The position numbers were made by a program, and so were the translations under genes. From contig NZ_BOSJ01000004.1 in the NCBI RefSeq assembly GCF_018403285.1, positions 310,001-374,000 of the forward strand: DNA of 64,000 nt, given 5' to 3'. Shown piece after piece: positions 25,975-36,140 of the stretch; position 1 is the first letter of the stretch, and each line of letters begins with the position of its first letter. The DNA is from Paenibacillus sp. J45TS6. Lineage in GTDB: Bacteria > Bacillota > Bacilli > Paenibacillales > Paenibacillaceae. The notes beneath the pieces were generated by a model that was not told the DNA's origin, did no database searches, and saw only the letters and a list, made by a program, of their open reading frames with translations.

Positions 25975-28947
25975 ATGAATGTTGTTATATTCAAGCTTCG
26001 CCGCATGCTCATGCTTCTCATCTGTATTGGCCTAATGTATCCGCTTCAAGCTGCCAGGCCGAATCTCAGTTCAGCCGAAGCAAGCCCGGTTACGGATTTG
26101 AAGTCGCTTGTAGAGGGGAATTCGGATGAGCTTACACAAACCATGGAACCTAGACAAGCTGAAATGAGGCAGGAATGGAAGAACAAGGAGATCATTACTG
26201 GACAAGAACAGGTTCAGATCACAGCAGATCGGCTGGTACATCATGACACAGAGGCAAGTGTCAAAGCAGAGAGTTATAAGGGAAAGGAGAATGTACTGGT
26301 CTGGAATAGCAATAAGGATTCTTCTTGGATTGAGTTTCAAACGGATATACCAGATGAAGGCTTGTATGAACTACATATCACGTATCATGTTATTTCAGAT
26401 ACATCCGAGAATGCACGAATCTCTTATCAGCCGATTGTGCTTTCGATGACCGTTGACGGGACCTATCCATTCATGGAAGCGAGAGCTCTACCATTATTTC
26501 GATATTTTGCGGATGAAAAGCAGGTGCGTAAAGACGATCAAGGAGATGAAGTGAGGCCAAAACCGAAGCCGATCGAAGAGTGGCAGACGCAAGCTTTGCG
26601 TGATTCCGATGGGCGTTATACAGAACCGCTGTTATGGCATTTTAGCAAAGGAACTCACACGATCCGGCTCATAAGTCCAGAATCCCTAGCTATTGAGTCC
26701 ATAGCACTTGTACCACCAGTACAAACCGAAGCTTACGAGCACCCGGTGCAGCAAAAAAATGCTTCTACAGAAACGATCGTTATTCAGGCGGAACAATTTG
26801 ACATGAAAAATGATGTAGCAATTCCACTTGTCTCCGAACAAGATCCGGCAATGACGCCTAAAGCTAATAATCATATTGTTTATAATTCAGTTGGCGGAGA
26901 AAGGTGGTCTTCAGGCAATCAGGCATTGACTTGGACCTTTGATGTACCCGAAAGCGGGATCTATAAGCTTGCTATGCGGACCTATCAGGGTTTTACTTCC
27001 AACAAGGCCGTATTTCGAACCATTTATATTGACGGTAAGGTACCTTTTAACGAACTCCTTGATTACCGGTTTCCTTATGCATCCAAGTGGAAGGGTAGTG
27101 TCATCTCTAGCGAAGAAGGTGAGCCATACCGCTTTTATTTAGAAAAGGGCAGCCATACGATCCAGATGGAAGCAACCTATGCCCCGTTTTCCCCTTCCAT
27201 AGAACGACTACTTGATGTGCTGAGTGTACTGCGTGAGGTTGACTATGATGTGAAGGCGATGACGGGCAGTAAGATTGACCGCAATCGGACTTGGAATGCA
27301 GAGAAAGATTATCCCGACATTATTGAGCGTCTTGAAATCATTCAAAACGAGCTTACTGAGATTGCTAAGGAAATTACAAAAATCAATGGCAAGCGAGATA
27401 CCTATGTTCAAACGATTCAATCAGCAGTTCAAGATCTGCGAAGCATCAGCAAGAATCGAGATGAAATCCCTTATCATTACGACGATATTACAAACCTGCT
27501 TGGAAAGCTTGGAAATATTCAGTCAGGGCTCAGTGCTTCTCCACTGCAGCTTGATCAAATCTATTGGGTTCCAGCTGAGTCTTCTTTTCCGAAGATGGAA
27601 GCAGGCTGGTGGTCAAAGGCCAAAAATAGATTTGACGAATTCAGCTATTCTTTTGTGAAAGAAAATCAATTAAATGATATGGATGAAAATGTACTGAATG
27701 TGTGGGTTGCAAGGGGCAGAGATTATGTCAACTTGCTACAGCAATATGCGGATGAATATTACACGCCAGTAAATGGTATGAAAGTAAAAGTAAACTTGCT
27801 GAATGACCCGAATATGCTTGTTCTCGCAAACGCCGCTAATATCGTACCCGATATTGCTTTGGGTTTGTCAGAAGATAAACCAATTGACTTTGCGATTCGT
27901 AATGCGGCTGTCGATTTATCCCAATTTCATGATTATGAAGAGACTGCAGGCGCATTCGCTCCCGGTGCACTTCTTCCCTATTATTACGATAAAGGGATCT
28001 ATGGTTTGCCGGAGACCCAATCTTTTAAAGTACTTTTTTATCGTAAAGATATTTTGGAGCGACTGAATCTTACCGTTCCGGATACATGGGATGATGTGAT
28101 CAGTATGCTGCCAACTCTTCAGCAAGATAATATGGATTTTTATTTCCCGGCGAATGATTTTTCTACCTTTATATATCAAAATGGTGCGGATTTCTTTACG
28201 GAAGATGGGATGAAGAGCGGTCTTGACAGTCCAGAAGCCTTTCAGGGATTTAAGGATTGGACTAATCTTTATACGATCTACAGCATCGAGAAAAGCGTAC
28301 CCAGTTTTTATCAACATTTTAGAGACGGTTCTATGCCGGTTGGGGTAGCTGACTACAACATGTATGTCACGATGAGTGTTGCTGCTCCTGAGCTTACCGG
28401 AAGATGGGGAATCGCTCCGCTTCCAGGGAAAAAAAGTGAAGATGGCACCGTGGAGAGATGGGCACAGGGAGGCGAACAGGCAGCTGTTATTTTTAAAAAA
28501 TCAGATAAACAGCAGGAAGCTTGGGAATTTATGAAGTGGTGGTTATCTGCAGATATTCAAGAGAAATATGGCTCCGATCTGGAGGCGCTAAACGGCGTTC
28601 AATTCCGCTGGAATACTTCTAATGTTGAGGCATTTGCTAGACTGCCTTGGTCGAAGGAGGAACTGAAAGTCATTCTAGAACAGTGGAAGTGGTATAAGGG
28701 AGTGCCTCAAGTACCTGGCTCTTATTTTGTGACACGAGAACTGAATAATGCCTGGTATCGCACTGTTCTGGATGGGATGAATTATCGTTCTTCGCTGGAG
28801 CAGGCTGTCATGGAAATCAACAGAGAGCTGCTTCGGAAGCAGCAGGAGTTTGGGCTTGTTGATAAAGAAGGACATCTGCTGAAGACCTTGGATCTGCCGC
28901 AAATCGACGAACCTTGGGAAGGAGTGGATGGAATTGCCGAAAAATGA
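25975..28947 (+). CDS. Very large extracellular solute-binding protein with carbohydrate-binding-like N-terminal domains
   Basis: This 990-residue protein has a signal peptide (about 1-33). Two similar beta-rich domains follow (about 80-245 and 265-415), each with an EWQT/ALTWTFDVPESGIYKLAMRTYQGF-like core resembling CBM35-type modules, then a helical spacer rich in charged residues (about 420-500). The last half (about 540-990) is a family 1 solute-binding domain with FKVLFYRKDILERLNLTVPDTWDDV. Ordinary sugar binders have about 430 residues and no such extension. No lipobox is clear, so it may be held by its signal helix. It overlaps the next permease gene by 20 bases. Confidence 0.85.
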   Translation: MNVVIFKLRRMLMLLICIGLMYPLQAARPNLSSAEASPVTDLKSLVEGNSDELTQTMEPRQAEMRQEWKNKEIITGQEQVQITADRLVHHDTEASVKAESYKGKENVLVWNSNKDSSWIEFQTDIPDEGLYELHITYHVISDTSENARISYQPIVLSMTVDGTYPFMEARALPLFRYFADEKQVRKDDQGDEVRPKPKPIEEWQTQALRDSDGRYTEPLLWHFSKGTHTIRLISPESLAIESIALVPPVQTEAYEHPVQQKNASTETIVIQAEQFDMKNDVAIPLVSEQDPAMTPKANNHIVYNSVGGERWSSGNQALTWTFDVPESGIYKLAMRTYQGFTSNKAVFRTIYIDGKVPFNELLDYRFPYASKWKGSVISSEEGEPYRFYLEKGSHTIQMEATYAPFSPSIERLLDVLSVLREVDYDVKAMTGSKIDRNRTWNAEKDYPDIIERLEIIQNELTEIAKEITKINGKRDTYVQTIQSAVQDLRSISKNRDEIPYHYDDITNLLGKLGNIQSGLSASPLQLDQIYWVPAESSFPKMEAGWWSKAKNRFDEFSYSFVKENQLNDMDENVLNVWVARGRDYVNLLQQYADEYYTPVNGMKVKVNLLNDPNMLVLANAANIVPDIALGLSEDKPIDFAIRNAAVDLSQFHDYEETAGAFAPGALLPYYYDKGIYGLPETQSFKVLFYRKDILERLNLTVPDTWDDVISMLPTLQQDNMDFYFPANDFSTFIYQNGADFFTEDGMKSGLDSPEAFQGFKDWTNLYTIYSIEKSVPSFYQHFRDGSMPVGVADYNMYVTMSVAAPELTGRWGIAPLPGKKSEDGTVERWAQGGEQAAVIFKKSDKQQEAWEFMKWWLSADIQEKYGSDLEALNGVQFRWNTSNVEAFARLPWSKEELKVILEQWKWYKGVPQVPGSYFVTRELNNAWYRTVLDGMNYRSSLEQAVMEINRELLRKQQEFGLVDKEGHLLKTLDLPQIDEPWEGVDGIAEK

Positions 28948-29908
28948 GCTGTTGGTGAATCCACAGGACATCCAGCGGCATGTCAAAGGAAACTCGAGGT
29001 TGCGCGAGCTTCTCAAGGCGATCTATAAACACCGGATTTCGTACCTATATATCGCGCCGTTTACCTTCTGTTTTCTGGCGTTTATATTCATTCCGATTGT
29101 GATGGCATTTGGTCTTAGTTTTACCTACTACAATGCCATCGAACCTCCACGCTTCATTGGGTGGAAGAACTTTTAATATCTATTATCTCAAGATTTGATT
29201 TTTCTTCAGCATTCGCTGCCGAATACGTTCAAATTTGCTCTTTTCGTTGGGCCAGGCGGATATATTCTTTCTTTTTTACTCGCTTGGCTTATTGCCCAAC
29301 TGCCAAACAAGGCGCGAACATGGTATGCACTTGCTTTCTATACACCTTCACTTACAGGGACCATTGCGATGGGTATTGTATGGCTTCCGTTACTAGCAGG
29401 TGACCGAATCGGTTACTTAAACAGCTTCCTAATGAAGTTTGGGTTTATAGATTCTCCTATTTTATGGGTACAAGACAAAGCCTATCTAATGGGGTCGATG
29501 ATCGGTGTAACCCTATGGTCAAGTATGGGGATTGGTTTTCTGGCTATGTTAGCCGGTGTTCTCAATGTTAATCAGGAGTTATATGAGGCAGGGCGTCTTG
29601 ACGGAATCAAGAGTCGGCTTCAGGAAATTTGGTATATCACCATACCATCAATGAAGCCTCAGATGTTGTTTGGTGCCGTAATGGCTATTGTAGGAACACT
29701 AAAATCAGGCGAAATTGGTACGACTTTATCTGGTTCATTCCCGACGCCTGAATACTCAGCACACGTTATTATCAGCTCTATTGACGATTACAGCGGTGTA
29801 CGATATGAACTGGGCTACGCCTCAGCTATCTCAGTATTTCTGCTTCTCATCATGTTCGCCGCCAATCGGTTTAGCATCAAGCTGTTCGGAACGAAGGAGG
29901 ATGAATAA
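28928..29908 (+). pseudogene. Sugar ABC permease (MalF type) interrupted by one in-frame stop
   Basis: ATG 28928 opens a frame that ends at TAA 29174-29176 after 82 residues (... PPRFIGWKNF) and continues without any shift: YLLSQDLIFLQHSLPNTFKFALFVGPGGYI ... to 29908. Together the parts make a normal 326-residue permease with the first membrane segment before the stop and the EAA loop (LYEAGRLDGIKSRLQEIWYI) after it. One C-to-T change (CAA to TAA) explains the break. TTG 29195 could restart translation, but without the first helix. Either the gene is inactive, the stop is read through, or the base is wrong. Neighbouring genes look intact. Confidence 0.8.
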
Positions 29909-30780
29909 TGCTGCTGTTCCGCAAAGCCTCAAAGCTGAAAGCGATGGACCCTTTTCAAAAGATGCTGCTTGTTGTGATGACAGCGGGTGCAATCTTTATG
30001 TTGCTGCCTATCTTTTATATTTTTAATCATGCGTTAAAGCCTTATCATGAGCTGTTTCTCTATCCGCCTACGATTTTTGTTAGACAGCCTACACTACAGA
30101 ATTTACAGGAACTGCTCAATATCACGAAGAATTCCATTGTTCCGATCAGTCGATATTTATTCAACAGTGTTGTGGTATCAGCCGTTACCGTTGTTCTAGT
30201 AACCATCATTAGCGCATTGTGTGCCTATCCAATTTCAAAGCATCAGTTTCCGGGACATAAGCTGTTTTTCGGGACCATTCTATTGTCCTTAATGTTTGCA
30301 CCTGAAACAGTAGCAATTCCAAGGTATCTTGTTGCCGTTAATCTTGGACTTAATAATCAATACTTCGGACACATTTTACCGCATTTGGCTGCTCCCGTCG
30401 GGGTTTTCCTGCTCAAGCAATTTATTGATCAGATTCCTAAGGAACTTTTCGAAGCAGCCAAGGTGGATGGTGCAAATGAGCATGTGTTATTTGCCCGCAT
30501 AGTACTTCCTATGGTGGGCCCTGCGATTGCAACGGTGGCGATCATCACATTTCAGGGAGTTTGGGGGGACACCCAGACTTCAACCCTCTTTATGCAGGAC
30601 GAAGCAATGAAGACGTTCCCATTTTTTCTAAATACACTCACAAGTAATTTGGCTAATAATGTGGCGCGTCAAGGGGCAGCCGCTGTAGCAGCCTTAATCT
30701 TGTTTTTGCCCAATTTTTTATTTTTCCTTTTCTTTCAACGGAAAGTCATTCAAACAATGGCCCATTCCGGGATCAAGTAA
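29908..30780 (+). CDS. Sugar ABC transporter permease (MalG type)
   Basis: This 290-residue permease has six hydrophobic segments and the EAA loop IPKELFEAAKVDGANEHVLFARIVLP near residue 175. The start overlaps the stop of the preceding permease (TAATG), so the two are coupled and form one heterodimer. Its partner is broken by an in-frame stop, which would leave this subunit without a mate unless the stop is read through. It should work with the large binding protein encoded just upstream. Confidence 0.93.
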   Translation: MLLFRKASKLKAMDPFQKMLLVVMTAGAIFMLLPIFYIFNHALKPYHELFLYPPTIFVRQPTLQNLQELLNITKNSIVPISRYLFNSVVVSAVTVVLVTIISALCAYPISKHQFPGHKLFFGTILLSLMFAPETVAIPRYLVAVNLGLNNQYFGHILPHLAAPVGVFLLKQFIDQIPKELFEAAKVDGANEHVLFARIVLPMVGPAIATVAIITFQGVWGDTQTSTLFMQDEAMKTFPFFLNTLTSNLANNVARQGAAAVAALILFLPNFLFFLFFQRKVIQTMAHSGIK

Positions 30781-30810
30781 TAACAGCGCCTAAAATAGGA
30801 GGGGTCAGAT

Positions 30811-32943
30811 ATGAATAGAAAAGCCGGATTCCTGCTTATTCTTTCGCTCATTATCCTTGCGGCGGCACCGGCAAAAGTAATGGCTGATGTGAAATATCCC
30901 ACCTATACCCTGAACAGTTATTCGGATCTGGTATATATGCAGCCTGTTTATTATCCGGACAGTGTCTATGGGAATGATCTGACCGTTCAGGATCCAGACC
31001 ACCCGGACAAGACACTGCCCTCGAAACTGCAGGGGCCAAAGGATATTTTCATTGACAAAAAGGATGATATCTATATTGCGGATACAGGCAACAACCGTAT
31101 TATTCAGTTGAATGCTGGTGGAGAGTTGGCTCGTTATATTACCATTCCGGACAGTCCGCTAAATAATCCAGAAGGTGTATTCGTTACGGATACCGGAGAT
31201 ATTTACGTTGCAGATACAGGAAATCAGCGAGTTATAAAACTAGATGCGAATGGACAGTTAGTAAAGGAATACGGACGTCCTGAGTCAAGGTATATTCCAG
31301 AGTCACTCAAGTATGATCCGGTGAAGCTGATCGTGGATAAACGAGGATTTTTGTATATTGCTACCAACGGTGGGTATCAAGGACTTCTACAACTAGATCC
31401 TGACGGTGAATTTCAATCTTTTTACGGGGCTAATGATGCAAGATTTACTGTAATGGATGGTATTAAGAGAGCCTTGTACAGCAAAGAGATGTATGCTAAC
31501 GAAATTAGCAAACTTCCTGGATCGATCAATAGCGTCACTACCGATGAGGAAGGATTCATCTATACAGTTAGTGGTGGAGATATTGAGAAGAATCAATTGC
31601 GGAAGCTGAATACACGGGGCGATAACCTGCTTACCGCGGAGAGTGAATTTGGGAAAACATCGGATGGCTCTTACGGAGAGTACCTGATTTCAGAAGTGAA
31701 GAAGGCTGAACAGAAAGTACAGCTTATCGACACTGCTGTGGATCGTAGTGGCAATATGGCAGTGATTGATCAACAGTTTAAATATATCAGTCACTATGAT
31801 TCTACCGGGAATTTACTCTACTTTTGGGGAGGCCCAGCCCCTACGTCCTCTAATCAGTTAGGGCTGCTGCAAAGTCCAAGAGCACTTGATTTCAATTCTC
31901 GCGGCGAGTTGTTTGTGCTTGATGATCAAATGAACCTGATTCAAGGTTTTCGTCTTACGGAGTTTGGAAGTCTGGTCAGTGCAGCGAATCAGTTAACTCT
32001 AAATGGGCGTTATGAGGAAAGTGAGAAACCATGGCGGGAAGTACTACGTCAGAATGCAGGGTTTACTCCCGCAGTGTTTGGACTAGCGAAAGCTGCTTAC
32101 AAGAAAGGTCAATATGAGGAGGCCAAAGAGCTGTTCCGGCAAGCCGGTTCACAAGAGGGCTATTCAGACTCATTTTGGCAAATCCGCCTGGTTTGGTTTC
32201 AGAAAAACTTCTCTAGATTGGTTATGTTGTTTTTGATTGTGACCGCTTTGTATGTGGGAGTCACGAAATGGGCGGCGCGAGGGAAGAAGAGAAAGTCTTC
32301 TCAGCCATTACATGCGGAGAAGAGAACGTTCCTTACAGAGCTGAAGCATGCTTTTTATTTATTGCGCCATCCTATTGATGGTTTTACAGCGATCAGATAT
32401 GAATCGAAGGCGAGCTACTTGGGAGCGGGAATCGTTTTAGCATGTGCCATTGTATCTTTGATTGCAAATGAATATATGACTAGTTTTTCCTTTAATAAAA
32501 TCGTTGTTCGTGAGATTGATGTAATCTCTATTATGCTGCGTTTTTTGCTCATTTGGTTCGGCTGGGTACTGGCTAATTATTTAATCAGCTCCATTTACCG
32601 GGGGGAAGGTCGGTTCCGGGACGTTTTTATTGGAAGCAGTTACTGTTTACTTCCTGTTATTTTGATTGGACTTCCACTAGCCATTCTATCGAATGGAATG
32701 ACCATGTCGGAAGCTTCTATTTATGGTTTTTTTGATAAAGGGATGCTTTTATGGATCGGGCTGCTGTTTTTTTGGCAGATTCAATCTATTCATAACTATA
32801 GCGTAGGCGAGACATCAATCAATATCTTATTATCAGCCTTTACGCTAATCATGATCGCGGTCATGGTATATGTCATCGGTGGGCTTGGCGGAGATCTGCT
32901 ATCGTTCATCAGGGAGATTTATCTGGAGGTGAGCCTGCGATGA
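30811..32943 (+). CDS. NHL-repeat and TPR protein with C-terminal YIP1-type membrane domain
   Basis: This 710-residue protein has a signal peptide (about 1-25). An NHL-repeat beta-propeller occupies about 70-400 (repeated GPKDIFIDKKDDIYIADTGN and NPEGVFVTDTGDIYVADTGN), and a short TPR-like pair about 400-450 (GRYEESEKPWREVLRQNAGF). After a membrane helix near 475, a cytoplasmic basic loop leads to a YIP1-family domain with four or five helices. The propeller thus faces outside. It sits between sugar permeases and a DUF5696 protein and overlaps the latter by four bases. The same gene set occurs in other Paenibacillus sugar loci as far as I recall; its function is not known. Confidence 0.82.
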   Translation: MNRKAGFLLILSLIILAAAPAKVMADVKYPTYTLNSYSDLVYMQPVYYPDSVYGNDLTVQDPDHPDKTLPSKLQGPKDIFIDKKDDIYIADTGNNRIIQLNAGGELARYITIPDSPLNNPEGVFVTDTGDIYVADTGNQRVIKLDANGQLVKEYGRPESRYIPESLKYDPVKLIVDKRGFLYIATNGGYQGLLQLDPDGEFQSFYGANDARFTVMDGIKRALYSKEMYANEISKLPGSINSVTTDEEGFIYTVSGGDIEKNQLRKLNTRGDNLLTAESEFGKTSDGSYGEYLISEVKKAEQKVQLIDTAVDRSGNMAVIDQQFKYISHYDSTGNLLYFWGGPAPTSSNQLGLLQSPRALDFNSRGELFVLDDQMNLIQGFRLTEFGSLVSAANQLTLNGRYEESEKPWREVLRQNAGFTPAVFGLAKAAYKKGQYEEAKELFRQAGSQEGYSDSFWQIRLVWFQKNFSRLVMLFLIVTALYVGVTKWAARGKKRKSSQPLHAEKRTFLTELKHAFYLLRHPIDGFTAIRYESKASYLGAGIVLACAIVSLIANEYMTSFSFNKIVVREIDVISIMLRFLLIWFGWVLANYLISSIYRGEGRFRDVFIGSSYCLLPVILIGLPLAILSNGMTMSEASIYGFFDKGMLLWIGLLFFWQIQSIHNYSVGETSINILLSAFTLIMIAVMVYVIGGLGGDLLSFIREIYLEVSLR

Positions 32944-35204
32944 GAAGATTTAGTAAAAAAGCAGTAGTGATAGGAATTACAGCAGCGATACTTGTGTTTA
33001 TTCTCATCGTAGCTGCAGGCATGAATATAAAGTTCGAGCTGCGCTTAGCCGAATCTCCTGAATCAGCCAAGGTATCAACTGCACAAAGCGATGGTAAGGA
33101 AGCAGCACTGCCTGAATCCGCTGCATTCAAACCCGTTGCTGAGACGGAGATTATTCAGCTGAGTGTCGATCAAGCCACCGGACATTTTATTGCGAAGGAT
33201 AAACGAAACGGCCATGAGTATACAACATTTCCGGATCCTGAGCAGTGGAAGAAAGCAGGGATTAAAGGGCTTTGGAAGCAGCATACTGCTTCACCTATCA
33301 TGTTCCAGACCTTGAATTTTAATGATAGTAAAGCTCAGCCAAAAGAATCGGATCTACTGAAGGACGATGGCACTGTCAAAGACTTTGAAGAAATAGAGAA
33401 CGGGTACAGATTAACCTATGAACTTCCAAACACCGGACTAGAAATTCCAGTACAGGTCACGATTAAAGACGATTATATTGAGACGACGGTGCTTCGTGAA
33501 GGAATTAAAGAAAGTATAAATGGGCTCATTTGGATAAGGCTGTTTCCTTTTTTTGAAGCCGTAGAGTCGGCAGGGCAAGATGGGTATATGTTCGTTCCTG
33601 ATGGTGGCGGGGCATTGATTACGTTTAAAGAGCAGGTCTCGTCCGCGATCCAAACATCTATTTATCAGGCTAGCGTATACGGCCATGATAAAGCCTTCCG
33701 GCTTAATGAGAGTAATTTGGAAACTAGAAGTCGCATTGTGATGCCAGTGTACGGTATGAAGTCCGGGAGCACCGGATTTATAGCAGTACTTCAGGAAGGC
33801 GAAGAATATGCGGATATCGTGGCTGCACCTGCTGGCGTATACACCAGTTTCAATTGGGTAACTTCTCAGATGAACTACCGGTCTATGTTCTACCAGACAA
33901 CCAATCGAAAACAAAATCAAGGGTACACCGCTTATAACGAGAAGGAACTATTCGGAAGCGATCGAACGACACGTTACTATCTGCTTCCAGAGGATGAAGC
34001 AAATTATTCAGGCATGGCAGGACGTTATCGGGATTATCTAATGGAGGATAAAGGAATACAGCGAATGGAGTCTGCACCATTTATTCCGCTTTATCTTACC
34101 TTTCTTGGCGGTGACCAGGAGAAAGGAATATTGACTGATCGCTACATTAAAGCAACGACAACGAATCAAGCCGAAAAAATGCTGCGCCAGCTATCTGATC
34201 AAGGAGTTAAAAGTATGGAAGTCACCTATGTGGGCTGGCAAAAAAACGGAGTCAGTGCTTACGGTAAAGGACTCCCCGTGGATAATAGGATCGGCGGGAA
34301 TCGCGGTATGGAACGCTTTGTGAAGCTGGCACATGAGTTAGGTGCTTCGGTGTATTTGGATACCGAGTATGGCTTAAATAACACCGGTGCGGGAGGATTT
34401 AAACGCAATTTTGATGGAATTGTTAACCTAGCGGGTCGAAAGCTGAGCCAACTTTTCGGAAAAAGTGAGGAAGCACCCCTTGTCAGCAACCGATTTGTAG
34501 AGGCCCAAATGAGAGGCAAGTGGGATGATTACGGAGCTTTAGACATAGATGGGATAAGTGTCAACACCATCGGGCGTGATTTGTTTAGTGATTACAACAC
34601 TAAACATAAGGCAACTCGTAGTGAAGCGAAAATCCTGCAGCAGTCTATTTTAAAAGAAGCTAAGGATCAGCTTGAACATGTGCAAGGGAATGGATCAGGT
34701 TTTTATTCTCTGCCTTACCTGAATCGGATTCAGGATCTCGATGATGATTACTCTCATGATTTGTTAACAGATACTCCTATACCTTTCGCTCAAATGGCAC
34801 TTCATGGTCTTATCAGTTATTCCTCTGGATACGCTAACAACCGCGAAGAGCATGAGCGAGATATGCTAAGAGACATCGAGTATGGATCGTATCCTGCTTT
34901 TATTTTTACAGACGTACCTGCGTCAGCAATGACAGACGCATATGCCTTCCGGTACTTCAGCACCCAGTTCTCGGAATGGGAATCGGAAGCAGTAAAAGAA
35001 TACCAGATATTTAATGAACTATTCTCCGCGGTACAGGACCAGTTCATTGTCTCTCACCGATCTATTACGAACAGGGTGAAGGAGACCGTTTACGAGAATG
35101 GAACTCGCATTCTAGTGAATTATGGAGATGAAGTCTATTATGACGAGGAGATATCTGTTCCTGCGCTTGGTTATACGCTCGTGAAAGGAGAGGAAGCCTC
35201 ATGA
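32940..35204 (+). CDS. DUF5696 domain-containing membrane-anchored protein
   Basis: This 754-residue protein has an N-terminal membrane anchor (about 9-27) and a large extracellular part. It contains the DUF5696 region with a TIM-barrel-like stretch (VTYVGWQKNGVSAYGKGLPV, MERFVKLAHELGASVYLDTEYG), followed by ISYSSGYANN and a C-terminal beta domain. The barrel recalls GH36/GH101-type glycosidases, so it may be an exo-acting enzyme at the cell surface, but I see no confirmed catalytic pair. It overlaps both neighbours by four bases (ATGA), which ties it to the NHL/YIP1 protein and the second permease pair. Confidence 0.82.
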   Translation: MRRFSKKAVVIGITAAILVFILIVAAGMNIKFELRLAESPESAKVSTAQSDGKEAALPESAAFKPVAETEIIQLSVDQATGHFIAKDKRNGHEYTTFPDPEQWKKAGIKGLWKQHTASPIMFQTLNFNDSKAQPKESDLLKDDGTVKDFEEIENGYRLTYELPNTGLEIPVQVTIKDDYIETTVLREGIKESINGLIWIRLFPFFEAVESAGQDGYMFVPDGGGALITFKEQVSSAIQTSIYQASVYGHDKAFRLNESNLETRSRIVMPVYGMKSGSTGFIAVLQEGEEYADIVAAPAGVYTSFNWVTSQMNYRSMFYQTTNRKQNQGYTAYNEKELFGSDRTTRYYLLPEDEANYSGMAGRYRDYLMEDKGIQRMESAPFIPLYLTFLGGDQEKGILTDRYIKATTTNQAEKMLRQLSDQGVKSMEVTYVGWQKNGVSAYGKGLPVDNRIGGNRGMERFVKLAHELGASVYLDTEYGLNNTGAGGFKRNFDGIVNLAGRKLSQLFGKSEEAPLVSNRFVEAQMRGKWDDYGALDIDGISVNTIGRDLFSDYNTKHKATRSEAKILQQSILKEAKDQLEHVQGNGSGFYSLPYLNRIQDLDDDYSHDLLTDTPIPFAQMALHGLISYSSGYANNREEHERDMLRDIEYGSYPAFIFTDVPASAMTDAYAFRYFSTQFSEWESEAVKEYQIFNELFSAVQDQFIVSHRSITNRVKETVYENGTRILVNYGDEVYYDEEISVPALGYTLVKGEEAS

Positions 35205-36067
35205 AGCGACGACGAAGACTATCCGGCACGACCATTCAGTACTTAGAAGGCCTGCTATTCATTTCTCCCTGGCTCATCGGGTTCATGGTCTTTATGGCTT
35301 TTCCGCTGGGTTACTCTCTGTACATGAGTTTTCATAATGTTGAAATTTTGGCTACGGGAATTAAAACCAGTTTTGAGGGCTGGAATCACTACAAATTCAT
35401 TTTGTTTACTAGCGGGGGTATCTTATACAACGATCTTATCCCGTTTCTTATTCAATCACTGATGATGCTCCCTGTAATTATTGTTTTCTCGCTCATGATT
35501 GCCATTGTTTTGAACCAGCGCTTTGTGGGGAGAGGATTTTTCCGTGGAGTTTTCTTCTTGCCGGTGATCTTCGCATCGGGGCAGCTGGTTCAGGAGTTTC
35601 TTAGCCAAGGCGAAGGAAAACTTAATTTTCTTGACCAATACAATATATCTGGAATTATCGCAGAGAATCTTCCAAAAACACTGGCTACACCGATTGTTGC
35701 CATTATGGATTCGTTTGTACTCGTACTCTGGTATTCGGGTGTACAGATTTTGATTTTTCTTGCAGGACGTCAAACGATCTCAGGTTCTGTATATGAAGCT
35801 GCACGAATCGATGGAGCAAATCCTTGGGAAGTTTTTTGGAAAATTACACTGCCTGCAATGACACCTTTTATTATGCTTAATCTCATCTATACGGTGGTGG
35901 ATTTGTTTACTTTTCCGACGAACCCGATTCTTACGAAGGTGAATACGTCAAATTACGGACAATCCAGTGCACTGGCTTGGATCTATTTCACCATCATTTT
36001 TCTTCTTCTCGGGCTCATCTTTCTTCTGTTCAAAAGGGTTACTTCATCGCGTAAAACATCTGCATAA
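35201..36067 (+). CDS. Sugar ABC transporter permease (second pair, MalF/LplB type)
   Basis: This 288-residue permease has six membrane segments; the N-terminus LEGLLFISPWLIGFMVFMAFPLGYSLYMSF and EAA loop VYEAARIDGANPWEVFWKITLP near residue 200 are typical. It overlaps the DUF5696 gene by four bases. With the next gene it forms a second complete permease pair in the operon, which most likely pairs with the lipoprotein encoded at 23387 or with the large binding protein. The same operon therefore encodes two transporters sharing one ATPase. Confidence 0.93.
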   Translation: MKRRRRLSGTTIQYLEGLLFISPWLIGFMVFMAFPLGYSLYMSFHNVEILATGIKTSFEGWNHYKFILFTSGGILYNDLIPFLIQSLMMLPVIIVFSLMIAIVLNQRFVGRGFFRGVFFLPVIFASGQLVQEFLSQGEGKLNFLDQYNISGIIAENLPKTLATPIVAIMDSFVLVLWYSGVQILIFLAGRQTISGSVYEAARIDGANPWEVFWKITLPAMTPFIMLNLIYTVVDLFTFPTNPILTKVNTSNYGQSSALAWIYFTIIFLLLGLIFLLFKRVTSSRKTSA

Positions 36068-36140
36068 TTACAAAATCTATTTGCGTCCTCATAGCTTATC
36101 CTTTCACTGATTTATAAAAAAACGGGAGGAAGTGTCCATC

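Noticed and set aside
29161-29403. 80-residue plus-strand frame across the permease stop
   Set aside because: It is in another frame; the permease continues in its own frame directly after the TAA, so a nonsense change and not a frameshift explains the break.
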